Below, piece after piece: positions 7,209-14,660 of a DNA stretch of 64,000 nucleotides. The stretch lies in the NCBI GenBank assembly GCA_016177765.1, contig JACOUP010000003.1, positions 31,384 through 95,383 on the forward strand. Direction: 5' to 3'. A program made the translations under genes and the position numbers. Under the pieces are notes generated by a model, which worked only from the letters and a program-made list of their open reading frames with translations, had not been told where the DNA came from and searched no databases. Each line of letters starts with the position of its first letter. The stretch's first letter is position 1. The stretch comes from Deltaproteobacteria bacterium. GTDB lineage: Bacteria > UBA10199 > JACPAL01 > JACOUP01.

Positions 7209-8366
7209 TCATTTGAATATATCCAGTATCTCTACCAGGGATAACACTTCCACCCCTTCTCCCAGGGAATAGCGGGATTCCCCTTCGGGGCGGACAATGA
7301 AACCTTTTTTAAGTTTTAAATCCTTCATGCAAAAAAACAGCCCCCCTACGTCCTCTTTTTTTGGGGCCGTATGGCGTTTGATTTCAATGGGGATTATTTT
7401 TTCTCCCTCTTTGATCAATAGATCCACCTCCTGTTTTGTCGCCGTCTGCCAAAAATAAAATTCTGTATCTGGTTTTTTTATCCGGATGGCGTCCATCAAC
7501 TGCTCCATGACAAACCCCTCCCAGCTGGCGCCGCATTTGGGAGAAACCAGAATCTCTTCTTTCGTATTTAGATGCAGAAAATAATGCAACAGGCCGGTGT
7601 CTCTCAAATAAATTTTTGGGCTCTTGACCAGCCGCTTGCCGATGTTGACAAAATAAGGGGACAGACGCCGGATCAAGAAAGTCTGTTCCAGAATGTCGAT
7701 ATAGTGGTTGATCGTGTGGTAATTCATTCCCAGTGCATTGCCCAGTTCACTGGCATTCAAGATTCCTCCGTGAACGTGGGCCAGCATGGTCCACAGACGG
7801 CGCATCATGACGGGCCGCACTTCAATGCCGTAGAGTTTCAGATCCCGCTCGATGAAAGTGCGCGTGTAGCCCTCAAACCAGTCGAACCGCTGTGCGGTCG
7901 TCTTGGCCAGATAGGGTGTGGGAAAACCGCCGCAAAGCCAGAGCCGGTTTTCGTCTTCGACCTCCTCCATTTGAAAAGGAGTCATGTCGAGAAAACCGAC
8001 CCGTCCGGCGAGGCTTTCGGAAACATTGCGAATCAGATTCGGTGAGGCAGAGCCCAGGAGCAAAATTTTGCTGGTCTTTCCCTTATGTTCATCCACAAAA
8101 CTGCGCAGAAGCGGAAACAAGGGTGGAAATTGCTGCGCTTCATCAAAAATAATCTGATGCGGGTGGCGGTTCATGAATCCTTCCGGATCGCTTTCAACCG
8201 CCGTCCTGTGAGAAGGTTTTTCCAGATCAAAATAGGCCCATTCGGGAAATTGTTCTTTCACAAAAGTGGTCTTGCCGCATTGACGAGGCCCCAGCAGACA
8301 GACGATAGGGAATTCGCGCAGGAGTCTTTGCAAGGGAGAGGTGAAGAGCCTTGGGGTCAAGGACAT
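7209..8366 (-). CDS. AAA ATPase with DUF4143 domain
   Basis: 385 residues. The N-terminal AAA_14 domain has Walker A GPRQCGKT (residues 26-33) and Walker B IIFDEAQ (about 73-79). The C-terminal half is the DUF4143 region, with the conserved stretch GASWEGFVMEQL and the nuclease-like pattern FYFWQTATKQEVDLLI...IPIEIKRH near the end. The family is common and mobile in bacteria and is often described as a P-loop ATPase/DNA-binding protein; its true function is unclear. It stands alone, convergent with the kinase-like gene (10-base gap). An AT-rich stretch before the start probably holds its promoter. Confidence 0.9.
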   Translation of the reverse strand: MSLTPRLFTSPLQRLLREFPIVCLLGPRQCGKTTFVKEQFPEWAYFDLEKPSHRTAVESDPEGFMNRHPHQIIFDEAQQFPPLFPLLRSFVDEHKGKTSKILLLGSASPNLIRNVSESLAGRVGFLDMTPFQMEEVEDENRLWLCGGFPTPYLAKTTAQRFDWFEGYTRTFIERDLKLYGIEVRPVMMRRLWTMLAHVHGGILNASELGNALGMNYHTINHYIDILEQTFLIRRLSPYFVNIGKRLVKSPKIYLRDTGLLHYFLHLNTKEEILVSPKCGASWEGFVMEQLMDAIRIKKPDTEFYFWQTATKQEVDLLIKEGEKIIPIEIKRHTAPKKEDVGGLFFCMKDLKLKKGFIVRPEGESRYSLGEGVEVLSLVEILDIFK

Positions 8367-8435
8367 ATGTGCAATTTAGAATATATATTTCTATTTTGCA
8401 AGTCTTATTTTCGCCCCGATAAAATCTTTGTCCCC

Positions 8436-9683
8436 TTAGCGGGTCCTCGGGCCTTGTTTTCTGAAGAAACGTCTTCCAAAACGTCTCTTAAAGGGAGTGT
8501 ACGGTTTATTGAAAGCGGCGACCACGTTCGAGGCCCCGGGTGTGGAGGCTGGCAGTCGGGAACTGATCTTCAAGGTTTTTCGGATCAGTTTTTCAATATC
8601 ACGGATATCCCTTCTTTGATCCGGGGTCGCAAAAGAGATTGCTCTCCCCTCGCGGCCGGCGCGACCGGTCCTTCCGATGCGATGGACATAGTCTTCCGAA
8701 TTATCCGGAAGATCAAAGTTGATCACGATCCCGATATGGCTGACATCAATCCCGCGTGCCGCAATGTCGGTGGCGACAAGAATCCGGTATTTGCCCCTCC
8801 GAAACCCATCCATCGCCTCTTTGCGCTGGCCCTGCGAACGGTTGGAATGGATCTCAGCCGCTCCGTACCCTTTTTGGTTCAGATGCTGACAAACTTTTCT
8901 GGCCCCATGCTTGGTGCGTGAAAAGACAAGCGCCGTTCCTGGTGTCTCTTGAAGGACCGTTTCCAGGAGCGCCTGTTTCCCATCCTTATTAACAATGATG
9001 ATCTCTTGCTCCACGTTTTCTGCCGCCGTTCCGGAGGGGGCGACCTCTACCCGGACCGGCAACTTCATATGGGCCGTCGCTATCCTTACAATCCCGGTAG
9101 GCATGGTGGCCGAGTAGAGAAGGGTTTGTTTCTCGGTCGGGAGGTTTTTCATAATCTGATTAATCTGCGGGGCAAACCCCATATCGAGCATCCGGTCGGC
9201 TTCATCCAGGACCAGGATTTTGACATCCCTCAGCGTGACAGTCCTTCGTTGCAGGTGATCGAGCAGACGCCCCGGGGTGGCTACCAGCACACGGGGGTGA
9301 CGTTGCAGGTCCCGGATCTGTCGGGTCATTGATTCACCGCCGATCAACACCGCGGCTGAAAGACCGAGCGGCCTTCCGATCTTTTGAAGCATTTCCTCTG
9401 CCTGGATTGCCAGTTCACGGGTCGGGATCAGGATCAGCGCCCGGCCGCCTTGCATCGCCTGCAGACGCTGGATAAGAGGGATGCCAAAGGCCAATGTCTT
9501 GCCGGTCCCGGTTTGGGCAATACCGATAATATCTTTGCCGGCAAGCCCCGCCGGGATTGATTGGTGTTGAATAGGGGTCGGCTTTGTAAAATGCAGATGC
9601 TCTAGAACAGCTAAAATGGGGGCAGAAATTCCGAGACCCAAAAAACTGTGGGCCGGGTTATGAGGGGAATAGGTCGTTGGCAC
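8436..9683 (-). CDS. rhlE: DEAD-box ATP-dependent RNA helicase
   Basis: 415 residues with all helicase motifs in order: Q motif (KPTPIQ), Walker A AQTGTGKT, PTRELA, DEAD in VLDEADRM, SATMP, ARGIDV and HRIGRTGRAGR. The short basic C-terminal tail (KRRFGRRFFRK) fits the RhlE subgroup, which remodels RNA during ribosome assembly and in the cold. The start is a GTG at 9683. No ATG gives a full Q-motif region, and the site upstream of the GTG is weak, so the exact start is uncertain. It is monocistronic here. Confidence 0.92.
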   Translation of the reverse strand: MPTTYSPHNPAHSFLGLGISAPILAVLEHLHFTKPTPIQHQSIPAGLAGKDIIGIAQTGTGKTLAFGIPLIQRLQAMQGGRALILIPTRELAIQAEEMLQKIGRPLGLSAAVLIGGESMTRQIRDLQRHPRVLVATPGRLLDHLQRRTVTLRDVKILVLDEADRMLDMGFAPQINQIMKNLPTEKQTLLYSATMPTGIVRIATAHMKLPVRVEVAPSGTAAENVEQEIIIVNKDGKQALLETVLQETPGTALVFSRTKHGARKVCQHLNQKGYGAAEIHSNRSQGQRKEAMDGFRRGKYRILVATDIAARGIDVSHIGIVINFDLPDNSEDYVHRIGRTGRAGREGRAISFATPDQRRDIRDIEKLIRKTLKISSRLPASTPGASNVVAAFNKPYTPFKRRFGRRFFRKQGPRTR

Positions 9684-9774
9684 CGGGCAGGGATAGACGA
9701 TTTAGGATTGTTTGTCCAGGGATTCAAATATTTTCGCCACAGGGCGTTGACGAGGACCTTTTCGATTTAATCGC

Positions 9775-10314
9775 TCATTTTTTGTAGACGAGATACTCAT
9801 TGAGCGAGGAAATACGGCCCGCTTCCGTTGCACCACCGCTTTCGGCCCCGGCATAACTGAAGGTGTTCCGAAAGCCGTGACCGAAGAGCAAGGTCGTCGC
9901 CGTCACTTGATAAATGTCATAGATAGTCGAACCGGAGGTCGTACCGCTGGCTGCAGTCAGATTGATAGGGAGGCTTGCCGTAGCCGTCTCGTCAACCGTT
10001 CCCTTGATCTCCAGGACAAAATTCGTGGCTTGGTTGAGGCTCACGCTTCCCGTGCAATTCACGGCATCGTAAGTGATATCGGTCTTTACCGCCGTCTCGC
10101 CGTCTTCCATGATGACAAAGGTGTGTTTTTCCGAATAGGGGGAATTGGCATCCGGGGTGAGACAACCGGTATCCCATGTTCCGATCAGCCGGCTATCTTT
10201 ATTGGTTTTGGTTGCCGTTCCCCCATCATCCGTACTCTCAGCCGAACCGCACGACATCGCCATCACGAGAAATGACCCGCATAGAAACCAAATCGCCACC
10301 ATCATTTTTCTCAT
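9775..10314 (-). CDS. Small putative lipoprotein, unrecognised
   Basis: 179 residues. I start it at the ATG at 10314, where GGAGGAG lies 3 bases upstream and the protein begins MRKMMVAIWFLCGSFLVMAMSC, a signal peptide ending in a Cys that could be lipidated. The mature part is Thr/Ser/Gly-rich with predicted beta character (GTWDTGCLTPD, SLNQATNFVLEIKGT). I do not recognise a domain. It resembles the other short, rapidly evolving lipoproteins of this window and stands alone downstream of the island region. Confidence 0.7.
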   Translation of the reverse strand: MRKMMVAIWFLCGSFLVMAMSCGSAESTDDGGTATKTNKDSRLIGTWDTGCLTPDANSPYSEKHTFVIMEDGETAVKTDITYDAVNCTGSVSLNQATNFVLEIKGTVDETATASLPINLTAASGTTSGSTIYDIYQVTATTLLFGHGFRNTFSYAGAESGGATEAGRISSLNEYLVYKK

Positions 10315-10429
10315 GTTCTCCTCCCATGCCTTGTGAGTATCAGAAACGGAGAAAGGAGTCAAAATGCAAATCCGTGGCAGATTCGGCATTTCTTAAAATG
10401 CTGGCCTCAATCCGGTATTGGTGATATAA

Positions 10430-10666
10430 AATCCCGCTATAGAGCCGAGATTTTTTTCCATCACCGTCCGGCCTCGCGCGAAGCGTTCCGAGGTTGAAAA
10501 AAGGCCTGACGGTTCCTACCGCGTTTCGGTAACCGCGCCTCCCATTGAGGGGAGGGCTAACGAGGCGGTGACCCGAGCCTTGGCCGATTATTTCAATATT
10601 CCCCAATCATCCGTTCGGATTACGAGGGGCCTCAGCGGCAAGAAAAAGTGGGTTGAGATTAGATGA
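10430..10666 (+). pseudogene. YggU/DUF167 family fragment without a start codon
   Basis: In frame 10430-10666 the translation contains the DUF167 (YggU) signature: VRPRAKRSEVEK, SYRVSVTAPPIEGRANEA, then SSVRITRGLSGKKKWVEIR and a stop. This covers nearly the whole 80-100 residue family. A stop (TAA) sits at 10427 and no ATG, GTG or TTG occurs before the conserved region. Either the gene is decayed at its 5' end or it uses a rare start such as ATC at 10460. It ends 15 bases before the first long direct repeat of the island, so damage during island insertion is plausible. Usual family members have no firmly known function. Confidence 0.65.
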
Positions 10667-10680
10667 GCGGCTTTTTTATG

Positions 10681-10869
10681 TGCGTCCCCAACGGGATTAT
10701 TCGCACGCCCCGTTATAAAAACCGTGGTGCTCAAGCGCCGTAGAGATAAAACTCCTATCGGAGTTTTGTCATCACAATTCAGCGTCGAACCCTACGGGTT
10801 CTAATCCGTCAGACAACAACTGTGAAAGAGCAAGGGACCAGAAGATCCCTTGCTCTTTCAATCGTCCCC
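10681..10869. repeat. 189-bp direct repeat, copy 1 (island left end)
   Basis: Matches 13206-13394 over 189 bases with about six substitutions and no length change, 2,525 bases apart. It starts tgcgtccccaacgggatt, the last 15 bases of the tRNA-Glu gene read on the + strand. It contains three hairpins: a GC-rich one, aaaactcc-tatc-ggagtttt at 10748-10767, and a 14-bp-arm hairpin at 10824-10859. The second copy is joined to an intact tRNA-Glu; this one is not. Confidence 0.9.
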
Positions 10870-11118
10870 CAAGTGCAGGAAGAAGTACTGCTTTGTGAGC
10901 CGCTCTGCAAGCGGATAATCCCCCCACCTGCCCAGAAAAGAACCAAAAAACAGATCGGGAAACCCAATGGGCAACTCTTTCACGATCCCTTCAGGGAAGG
11001 ATTGCGCGAACAGTTTCCGAAACCCTTTCGTGAATCCTTCAATGCGGGAAAGCGACCGGATTGGGTATCCGGCCAAAAGCCTTGAATTCATGATAGCCTT
11101 AATTATTACGGTAATCAT
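10858..11118 (-). CDS. Small ORF of uncertain reality at island edge
   Basis: 86 codons between the first direct repeat and the abiE promoter, divergent from abiEi. Its stop falls at the repeat boundary, and the sequence (FTKGFRKLFAQSFPEGIVKELP) shows no domain I know. The opposite strand is also open. It may be a decayed gene trimmed by the insertion. Listed because the 300-base gap otherwise holds nothing. Confidence 0.2.
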   Translation of the reverse strand: MITVIIKAIMNSRLLAGYPIRSLSRIEGFTKGFRKLFAQSFPEGIVKELPIGFPDLFFGSFLGRWGDYPLAERLTKQYFFLHLGDD

Positions 11119-11140
11119 GTTGACTTATTATTAATCATAT

Positions 11141-11173
11141 GCACAATATCCTTATAATTTAAGAGTATTGTGC
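11141..11173 (+). promoter_or_regulatory. abiE promoter with flanking inverted repeat (operator)
   Basis: A TATAAT box at 11153-11158 lies inside an inverted repeat with arms GCACAATA (11141-11148) and TATTGTGC (11166-11173). The right arm ends one base before the abiEi start codon. AbiEi antitoxins are known to repress their own operon by binding inverted repeats, so this is the likely autoregulatory operator (inference from family behaviour). Confidence 0.6.
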
Positions 11174-11174
11174 T

Positions 11175-11786
11175 ATGGAACCAACGGCGGGAAAAAAACT
11201 CTATCAGGTCGCGGAGGGCCAGCTTGGCTATTTCACCGCCAAACAGGCCATTGACGCCGGCTATTTGGCAAAAAACCATGCCTACCACATCCAGCGGGGT
11301 CACTGGATTCGCGAACACCGGAGCATTTATCGCCTCGCGCATTTTCCCCATACCCATGAGGGCGAAATGGTGTTGTGGTCCTTGTGGTCCAGAAACAGGG
11401 ATGAAGTGCCCGAAGGTGTGTATTCTCATGAAACGGCTTTGAGTATCTACGACGTGAGCGATGCCATGCCGGCTAAATTGCACATGACCGTACCCGTCAA
11501 ATTCCGAAAATCGGCTGCCGTACCGTCAGTGATCGTTTTGCATCGTGGCGAGTTGCGACCCAAAGACATTCAGAAAAGAAACGGTTACGCCGTCACCACG
11601 CCTTTCCGAACTATTCTTGACCTTGTTGTCGGCCAATCGACCCCTGACGATATCGTGGACCAAGCCATCAGGGAATTCCGCGGACGGGGGCTTTTGATTG
11701 AAAAGGAGCTGTTACGGCTTGTAGAGGCGCATCCGTTCCTCGCGAAGCATTTGCTCCAAACCCGGGTTGCCGGAAGGAAACAATGA
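11175..11786 (+). CDS. abiEi: AbiEi-type antitoxin / transcriptional autorepressor
   Basis: 203 residues. The N-terminal winged-helix segment reads YFTAKQAIDAGYLAKNH, the typical AbiEi antitoxin helix-turn-helix pattern. A longer C-terminal domain follows, containing YSHETALSIYDVSDAMP and TTPFRTILDLV. In the type IV AbiE systems this protein neutralises the nucleotidyltransferase toxin without direct binding and represses the operon. It overlaps the toxin gene by 4 bases (ATGA at 11783-11786). The start is at 11175, directly after the operator arm. The pair is the main recognisable cargo of the repeat-bounded island. Confidence 0.85.
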   Translation: MEPTAGKKLYQVAEGQLGYFTAKQAIDAGYLAKNHAYHIQRGHWIREHRSIYRLAHFPHTHEGEMVLWSLWSRNRDEVPEGVYSHETALSIYDVSDAMPAKLHMTVPVKFRKSAAVPSVIVLHRGELRPKDIQKRNGYAVTTPFRTILDLVVGQSTPDDIVDQAIREFRGRGLLIEKELLRLVEAHPFLAKHLLQTRVAGRKQ

Positions 11787-12550
11787 TCAAAAAATTCGCC
11801 ACACCGAAAGCGTTCAGAACATCGTTGGAGGAACGTCTCAAAACTCATTCGCGAAAGACGGGGATCGAACTGCAGAGATTACGCAGACAGGTCGCCTTCG
11901 ATCGACTGCTCTTCCGGCTTTTTCAATTCTTTCCGAAGGACCTGCTCCTCAAGGGCGGTTATGCCATGGAACTCAGACTTGAAGGGGCACGCGCCACGAA
12001 AGACATCGACCTCGTGCTAAAGGCCACACGGGTCGGGTCAACCGGCAACAGCGACCATGTCATCCGACGGATGCTGCAAGACGCCGTGCAGAAAGATTCA
12101 GGCGACTTCTTTGAATTTCTCGTCGGAGAGCCGACCCTCGATCTGGAGGCGGTTCCCTACGGAGGATCCCGTTATCCCATTGAACAAATCGAGAGCGAGG
12201 ATTGGCTCGGGTTCGCGGGCATTGAAACACTGCCGTTCCCCGCCATTTCCAGAGAGCAGCAATTCGCGGAAAAGCTCCACGCCTACACGTCGCCAAGAGA
12301 GGAATCCGAAAATTCGCGGGTAAAGGATCTGATCGACTTGGTACTGCTGATCGTCTCGGGCGGATTGAAAACGGCGATCGGAAAGGTTTTTGAATATCGG
12401 GCAACCCATGAAGCGCCCAAGACCATCAGTCACCCTCCCGCAAACTGGAAACCGAAATTCGACAGATTGGCAAAGGAATGCGGGCTTGATTGCGATCTCG
12501 CCAAGGCGTTTGAACAAGTCGAGGCGTTTATCGGCGGGATTTTTCGATGA
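11783..12550 (+). CDS. abiEii: AbiEii-type nucleotidyltransferase toxin
   Basis: 255 residues. The nucleotidyltransferase signature appears as LLKGGYAMELR followed by ATKDIDLV, the G-G-x(n)-D-x-D arrangement used by AbiEii/DUF1814 toxins (about residues 53-80). Later conserved blocks such as FAEKLHAYTSPREE and RVKDLIDLVLL are present. The family transfers nucleotides to tRNA or other targets and arrests growth, giving phage abortive infection when unbalanced. Length and architecture are complete. Translation is coupled to abiEi. Confidence 0.85.
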   Translation: MIKKFATPKAFRTSLEERLKTHSRKTGIELQRLRRQVAFDRLLFRLFQFFPKDLLLKGGYAMELRLEGARATKDIDLVLKATRVGSTGNSDHVIRRMLQDAVQKDSGDFFEFLVGEPTLDLEAVPYGGSRYPIEQIESEDWLGFAGIETLPFPAISREQQFAEKLHAYTSPREESENSRVKDLIDLVLLIVSGGLKTAIGKVFEYRATHEAPKTISHPPANWKPKFDRLAKECGLDCDLAKAFEQVEAFIGGIFR

Positions 12551-12612
12551 ACTGCGCCGCTGCTTTATCGAGTTTGATCCAGCGCCGTTATTCTTGATGC
12601 AACAAAGAAATA

Positions 12613-12876
12613 CTATTTCCGAGTTGTGGATGTCGTCGTAAGAATCTTACCTCGGACTCCTGTAGCTTCCGGTGTAGGAGATGGAAATCTAGTCCCTAGA
12701 AAATCTACATGCTCTATCTGAAGAATGTAATGCCTAAACTCCATTGGAGGAAAATTTATCGGCCCGTCAAACGGTTTAGCATAATTTATTCGTTCAATTG
12801 TGAATGTTGCAGTTTCCTCGGAAAGAATCGGATTGATAACAGTCCCGATTTTTTGATTACCAACATACAGTCCCAT
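12613..12876 (-). CDS. Hypothetical island protein, possibly 3' half of a split gene
   Basis: 87 residues beginning MGLYVGNQKIGTVINPILSE; no family recognised. It looks beta-rich (ATFTIERINYA, YILQIEHVDFLG) and soluble. Its start lies 20 bases inside the preceding gene in another frame and no ribosome binding site is evident. The two ORFs could therefore be one membrane-anchored protein broken by a frameshift. It lies on the opposite strand to abiE, within the repeat-bounded island. Confidence 0.45.
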   Translation of the reverse strand: MGLYVGNQKIGTVINPILSEETATFTIERINYAKPFDGPINFPPMEFRHYILQIEHVDFLGTRFPSPTPEATGVRGKILTTTSTTRK

Positions 12877-13147
12877 CCCTCACCCCAGTGACTCGTTCCA
12901 TTACTTCCTGAGGATCTTGTTTAGTTAGGATTAGATTAGTCGTCCGATAGTCAACTTGGGCACCGGGAGAGTCCACAAGCACAGGGCTCTTATCGAGCTG
13001 GGAGTTTTCAATTATTGCTTTTGTCATTGGAACATCATTTTTTCCTGAAAGAAGGTGTGGCCCATACCAAAACCCCCAAGCACTATATGCAGCCGCAATT
13101 GTGGCAGTTACGATATAAAACCACCCATTTGAAAACATAGACAACAT
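12857..13147 (-). CDS. Hypothetical single-pass membrane protein of the island
   Basis: 96 residues. One N-terminal membrane segment (about residues 8-28, GWFYIVTATIAAAYSAWGFWYG) is followed by a short soluble tail ending RVTGVRDGTVCW. No known domain. It ends 20 bases inside the next ORF; joining the two by one frame change would give a protein of about 180 residues with an N-terminal anchor. It is 58 bases from the second direct repeat. Confidence 0.45.
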   Translation of the reverse strand: MLSMFSNGWFYIVTATIAAAYSAWGFWYGPHLLSGKNDVPMTKAIIENSQLDKSPVLVDSPGAQVDYRTTNLILTKQDPQEVMERVTGVRDGTVCW

Positions 13148-13205
13148 TGGTATCTCGTATTAAATTTAGTCACCGATGCCGCAAACGCGGCACCGGTGAC
13201 TCATT

Positions 13206-13394
13206 TGCGTCCCCAACGGGATTATTCGCACGCCCCATTGTAAAAACCGCGGTGCTCAAGCGCCGCAGAGATAAAACTCCTATCGGAGTTTTGTCATCAT
13301 AATTCAGCGTCGAACTCTACGGGTTCTAATCCGTCAGACAACAACTGTGAAAGAGCAAGGGACCAGAAGATCCCTTGCTCTTTCAATCGTCCCC
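13206..13394. repeat. 189-bp direct repeat, copy 2 (island right end)
   Basis: Partner of 10681-10869. It runs into the 3' end of the tRNA-Glu gene at 13389. The 15-base tRNA tail gtccccaacgggatt is present at both its outer end (13209-13223) and inside the intact tRNA (13389-13403), as well as in copy 1 (10684-10698). Three copies of a tRNA 3' end in direct orientation are typical of attachment-site duplication. Confidence 0.9.
13349..13384 (-). terminator. Terminator of the tRNA-Lys/tRNA-Glu unit
   Basis: A perfect inverted repeat with 14-base arms (gaaagagcaaggga / tcccttgctctttc) and an 8-base loop, 5 bases beyond the tRNA-Glu 3' end on the minus strand. The same hairpin is duplicated at 10824-10859 in repeat copy 1. 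No long U-run follows, so rho-independent action is likely but not certain. Confidence 0.6.
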
Positions 13395-13460
13395 AACGGG
13401 ATTCGAACCCGTGTTCCCACCGTGAAAGGGTGATGTCCTAGGCCACTAGACGATGGGGAC
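13389..13460 (-). tRNA. tRNA-Glu (anticodon TTC)
   Basis: 72 bases on the minus strand fold as a standard cloverleaf: acceptor GTCCCCA/TGGGGAC, D arm, anticodon loop CTTTCAC and T arm with GGTTCGAATCC. No CCA is encoded. It follows tRNA-Lys by 9 bases and its 3' end is duplicated at the island repeats. Confidence 0.95.
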
Positions 13461-13469
13461 TCCTTCTGT

Positions 13470-13541
13470 GAGTCGGCCGGGGCTCGAACCCGGGACCCTC
13501 GCCTTAAAAGGGCGATGCTCTACCAGCTGAGCTACCGACTC
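13470..13541 (-). tRNA. tRNA-Lys (anticodon TTT)
   Basis: 72 bases on the minus strand: acceptor GAGTCGG/CCGACTC, D arm AGCTCAGCTGGTAGAGC, anticodon loop CTTTTAA and T loop GGTTCGAGCC. First gene of the two-tRNA unit, between metF and tRNA-Glu. Confidence 0.95.
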
Positions 13542-13592
13542 TCCTTAATAAAGAAGGCGAGAATCTGTAACAGAGCCTTAAGAAGCTGTCAA

Positions 13593-14456
13593 TTATAAGG
13601 AAAGTGATTCCAGGATCCGCCGGGTGCTGTAAGATCTGTTCAGCGTGTAAAAATGGATGCCGGGGACACCGGCTTCAAGGAGTTGCCGGCACTGCGCTGA
13701 CGCATGTTCAATACCGATTTCCCGGACCTTGTCATGGTCTTCCTGTACGGCGGATAACCGTTGGTAGAGATCTTTGGGAATGGAGGCCCCGCACATCCGG
13801 GTGATTTTCTCGATCTGACCCACGCTCAAGATCGGCATAATCCCGGGGACAATCGGAACCGTGATGCCAATCTTTCGAGCCCGTTCGACAAAATCAAAAT
13901 AAAACCGGTTGTCGAAAAAGAGCTGGGTCAAGACAACATCGGCCCCGGCCGCAACCTTTCGTTTCAGATTTTGAAGGTCCGTTTCGAGGTCGGGCGCCTC
14001 GATATGCCCCTCGGGGTAACCGGCCACCGCAATGCTGAAGCCGTTGATGCTTTTTAAAAAGGCAACCAGTTCATTGGCGTAGGAGAAACCATCGGCCGGT
14101 TTGACAAACTGTGCGCTCCCCTGGGGGGGATCACCCCGCAGGGCGACTACCAGATTGATTCCCTTCTCTTTTAAGTATTCCACATATTCTTTGATGGCAA
14201 TCCGGTTCGACCCGACACAGGTAAAATGAAAGGCGGTTGTCAGATCCAGTTCCTTCCGGATCTGGATGACAAGGTCACGGGTCACGTCGCGCGTTGTCCC
14301 CATCGCCCCGTAAGTACAGGAGACAAACGCCGGCTTGAATGGTGACAGATCTTTCAGGCTTTGAAGAAGAGAGCCCATCCCTTCCTCATCTTTTGGGGGG
14401 AAGACCTCAAAGGAGATGCGGCAGGAACCGGGCTGGTAGTAATCTCTAAAATCCAT
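13593..14456 (-). CDS. metF: Methylenetetrahydrofolate reductase
   Basis: 287 residues, the normal length of the short bacterial MetF. It begins with the conserved ISFEVFPPKDEEG block (substrate and flavin region) and contains VSCTYGAMGTTRD, NLVVALRGDPPQG, ADVVLTQLFFDNRFYFDF and VPIVPGIMPI, all family signatures. It reduces 5,10-methylene-THF to 5-methyl-THF for methionine synthesis, using FAD and NAD(P)H. It is a single gene, downstream of nothing co-directional and upstream of the tRNA pair on the same strand. Confidence 0.96.
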   Translation of the reverse strand: MDFRDYYQPGSCRISFEVFPPKDEEGMGSLLQSLKDLSPFKPAFVSCTYGAMGTTRDVTRDLVIQIRKELDLTTAFHFTCVGSNRIAIKEYVEYLKEKGINLVVALRGDPPQGSAQFVKPADGFSYANELVAFLKSINGFSIAVAGYPEGHIEAPDLETDLQNLKRKVAAGADVVLTQLFFDNRFYFDFVERARKIGITVPIVPGIMPILSVGQIEKITRMCGASIPKDLYQRLSAVQEDHDKVREIGIEHASAQCRQLLEAGVPGIHFYTLNRSYSTRRILESLSL

Positions 14457-14660
14457 AAGAAGGGGTGATACTTTCCGTTTTTACGAATAAGGCAATAAGA
14501 AATTTCCCGGATCGGATTTCACCTGAGGCAGGCCCCTTGTTTGGGTCTCCAGACCCCAAAAATTGGGCCCTGCAATCCTTTAATAAGTAAAAAACAGATT
14601 ATTTAACAAGTAGTTATAGATTATGCCTATAATGGCATGCCCTTTGCATTTATAAAGGGT

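Noticed and set aside
11115..11483. Minus-strand ORF overlapping abiEi
   Set aside because: Wholly antisense to the AbiEi coding frame and its promoter.
14528..14600. Terminator or riboswitch downstream of the metF start region
   Set aside because: Short inverted pairs (for example gggtctccagaccc) exist, but metF reads away from them and no U-run or aptamer pattern is seen.
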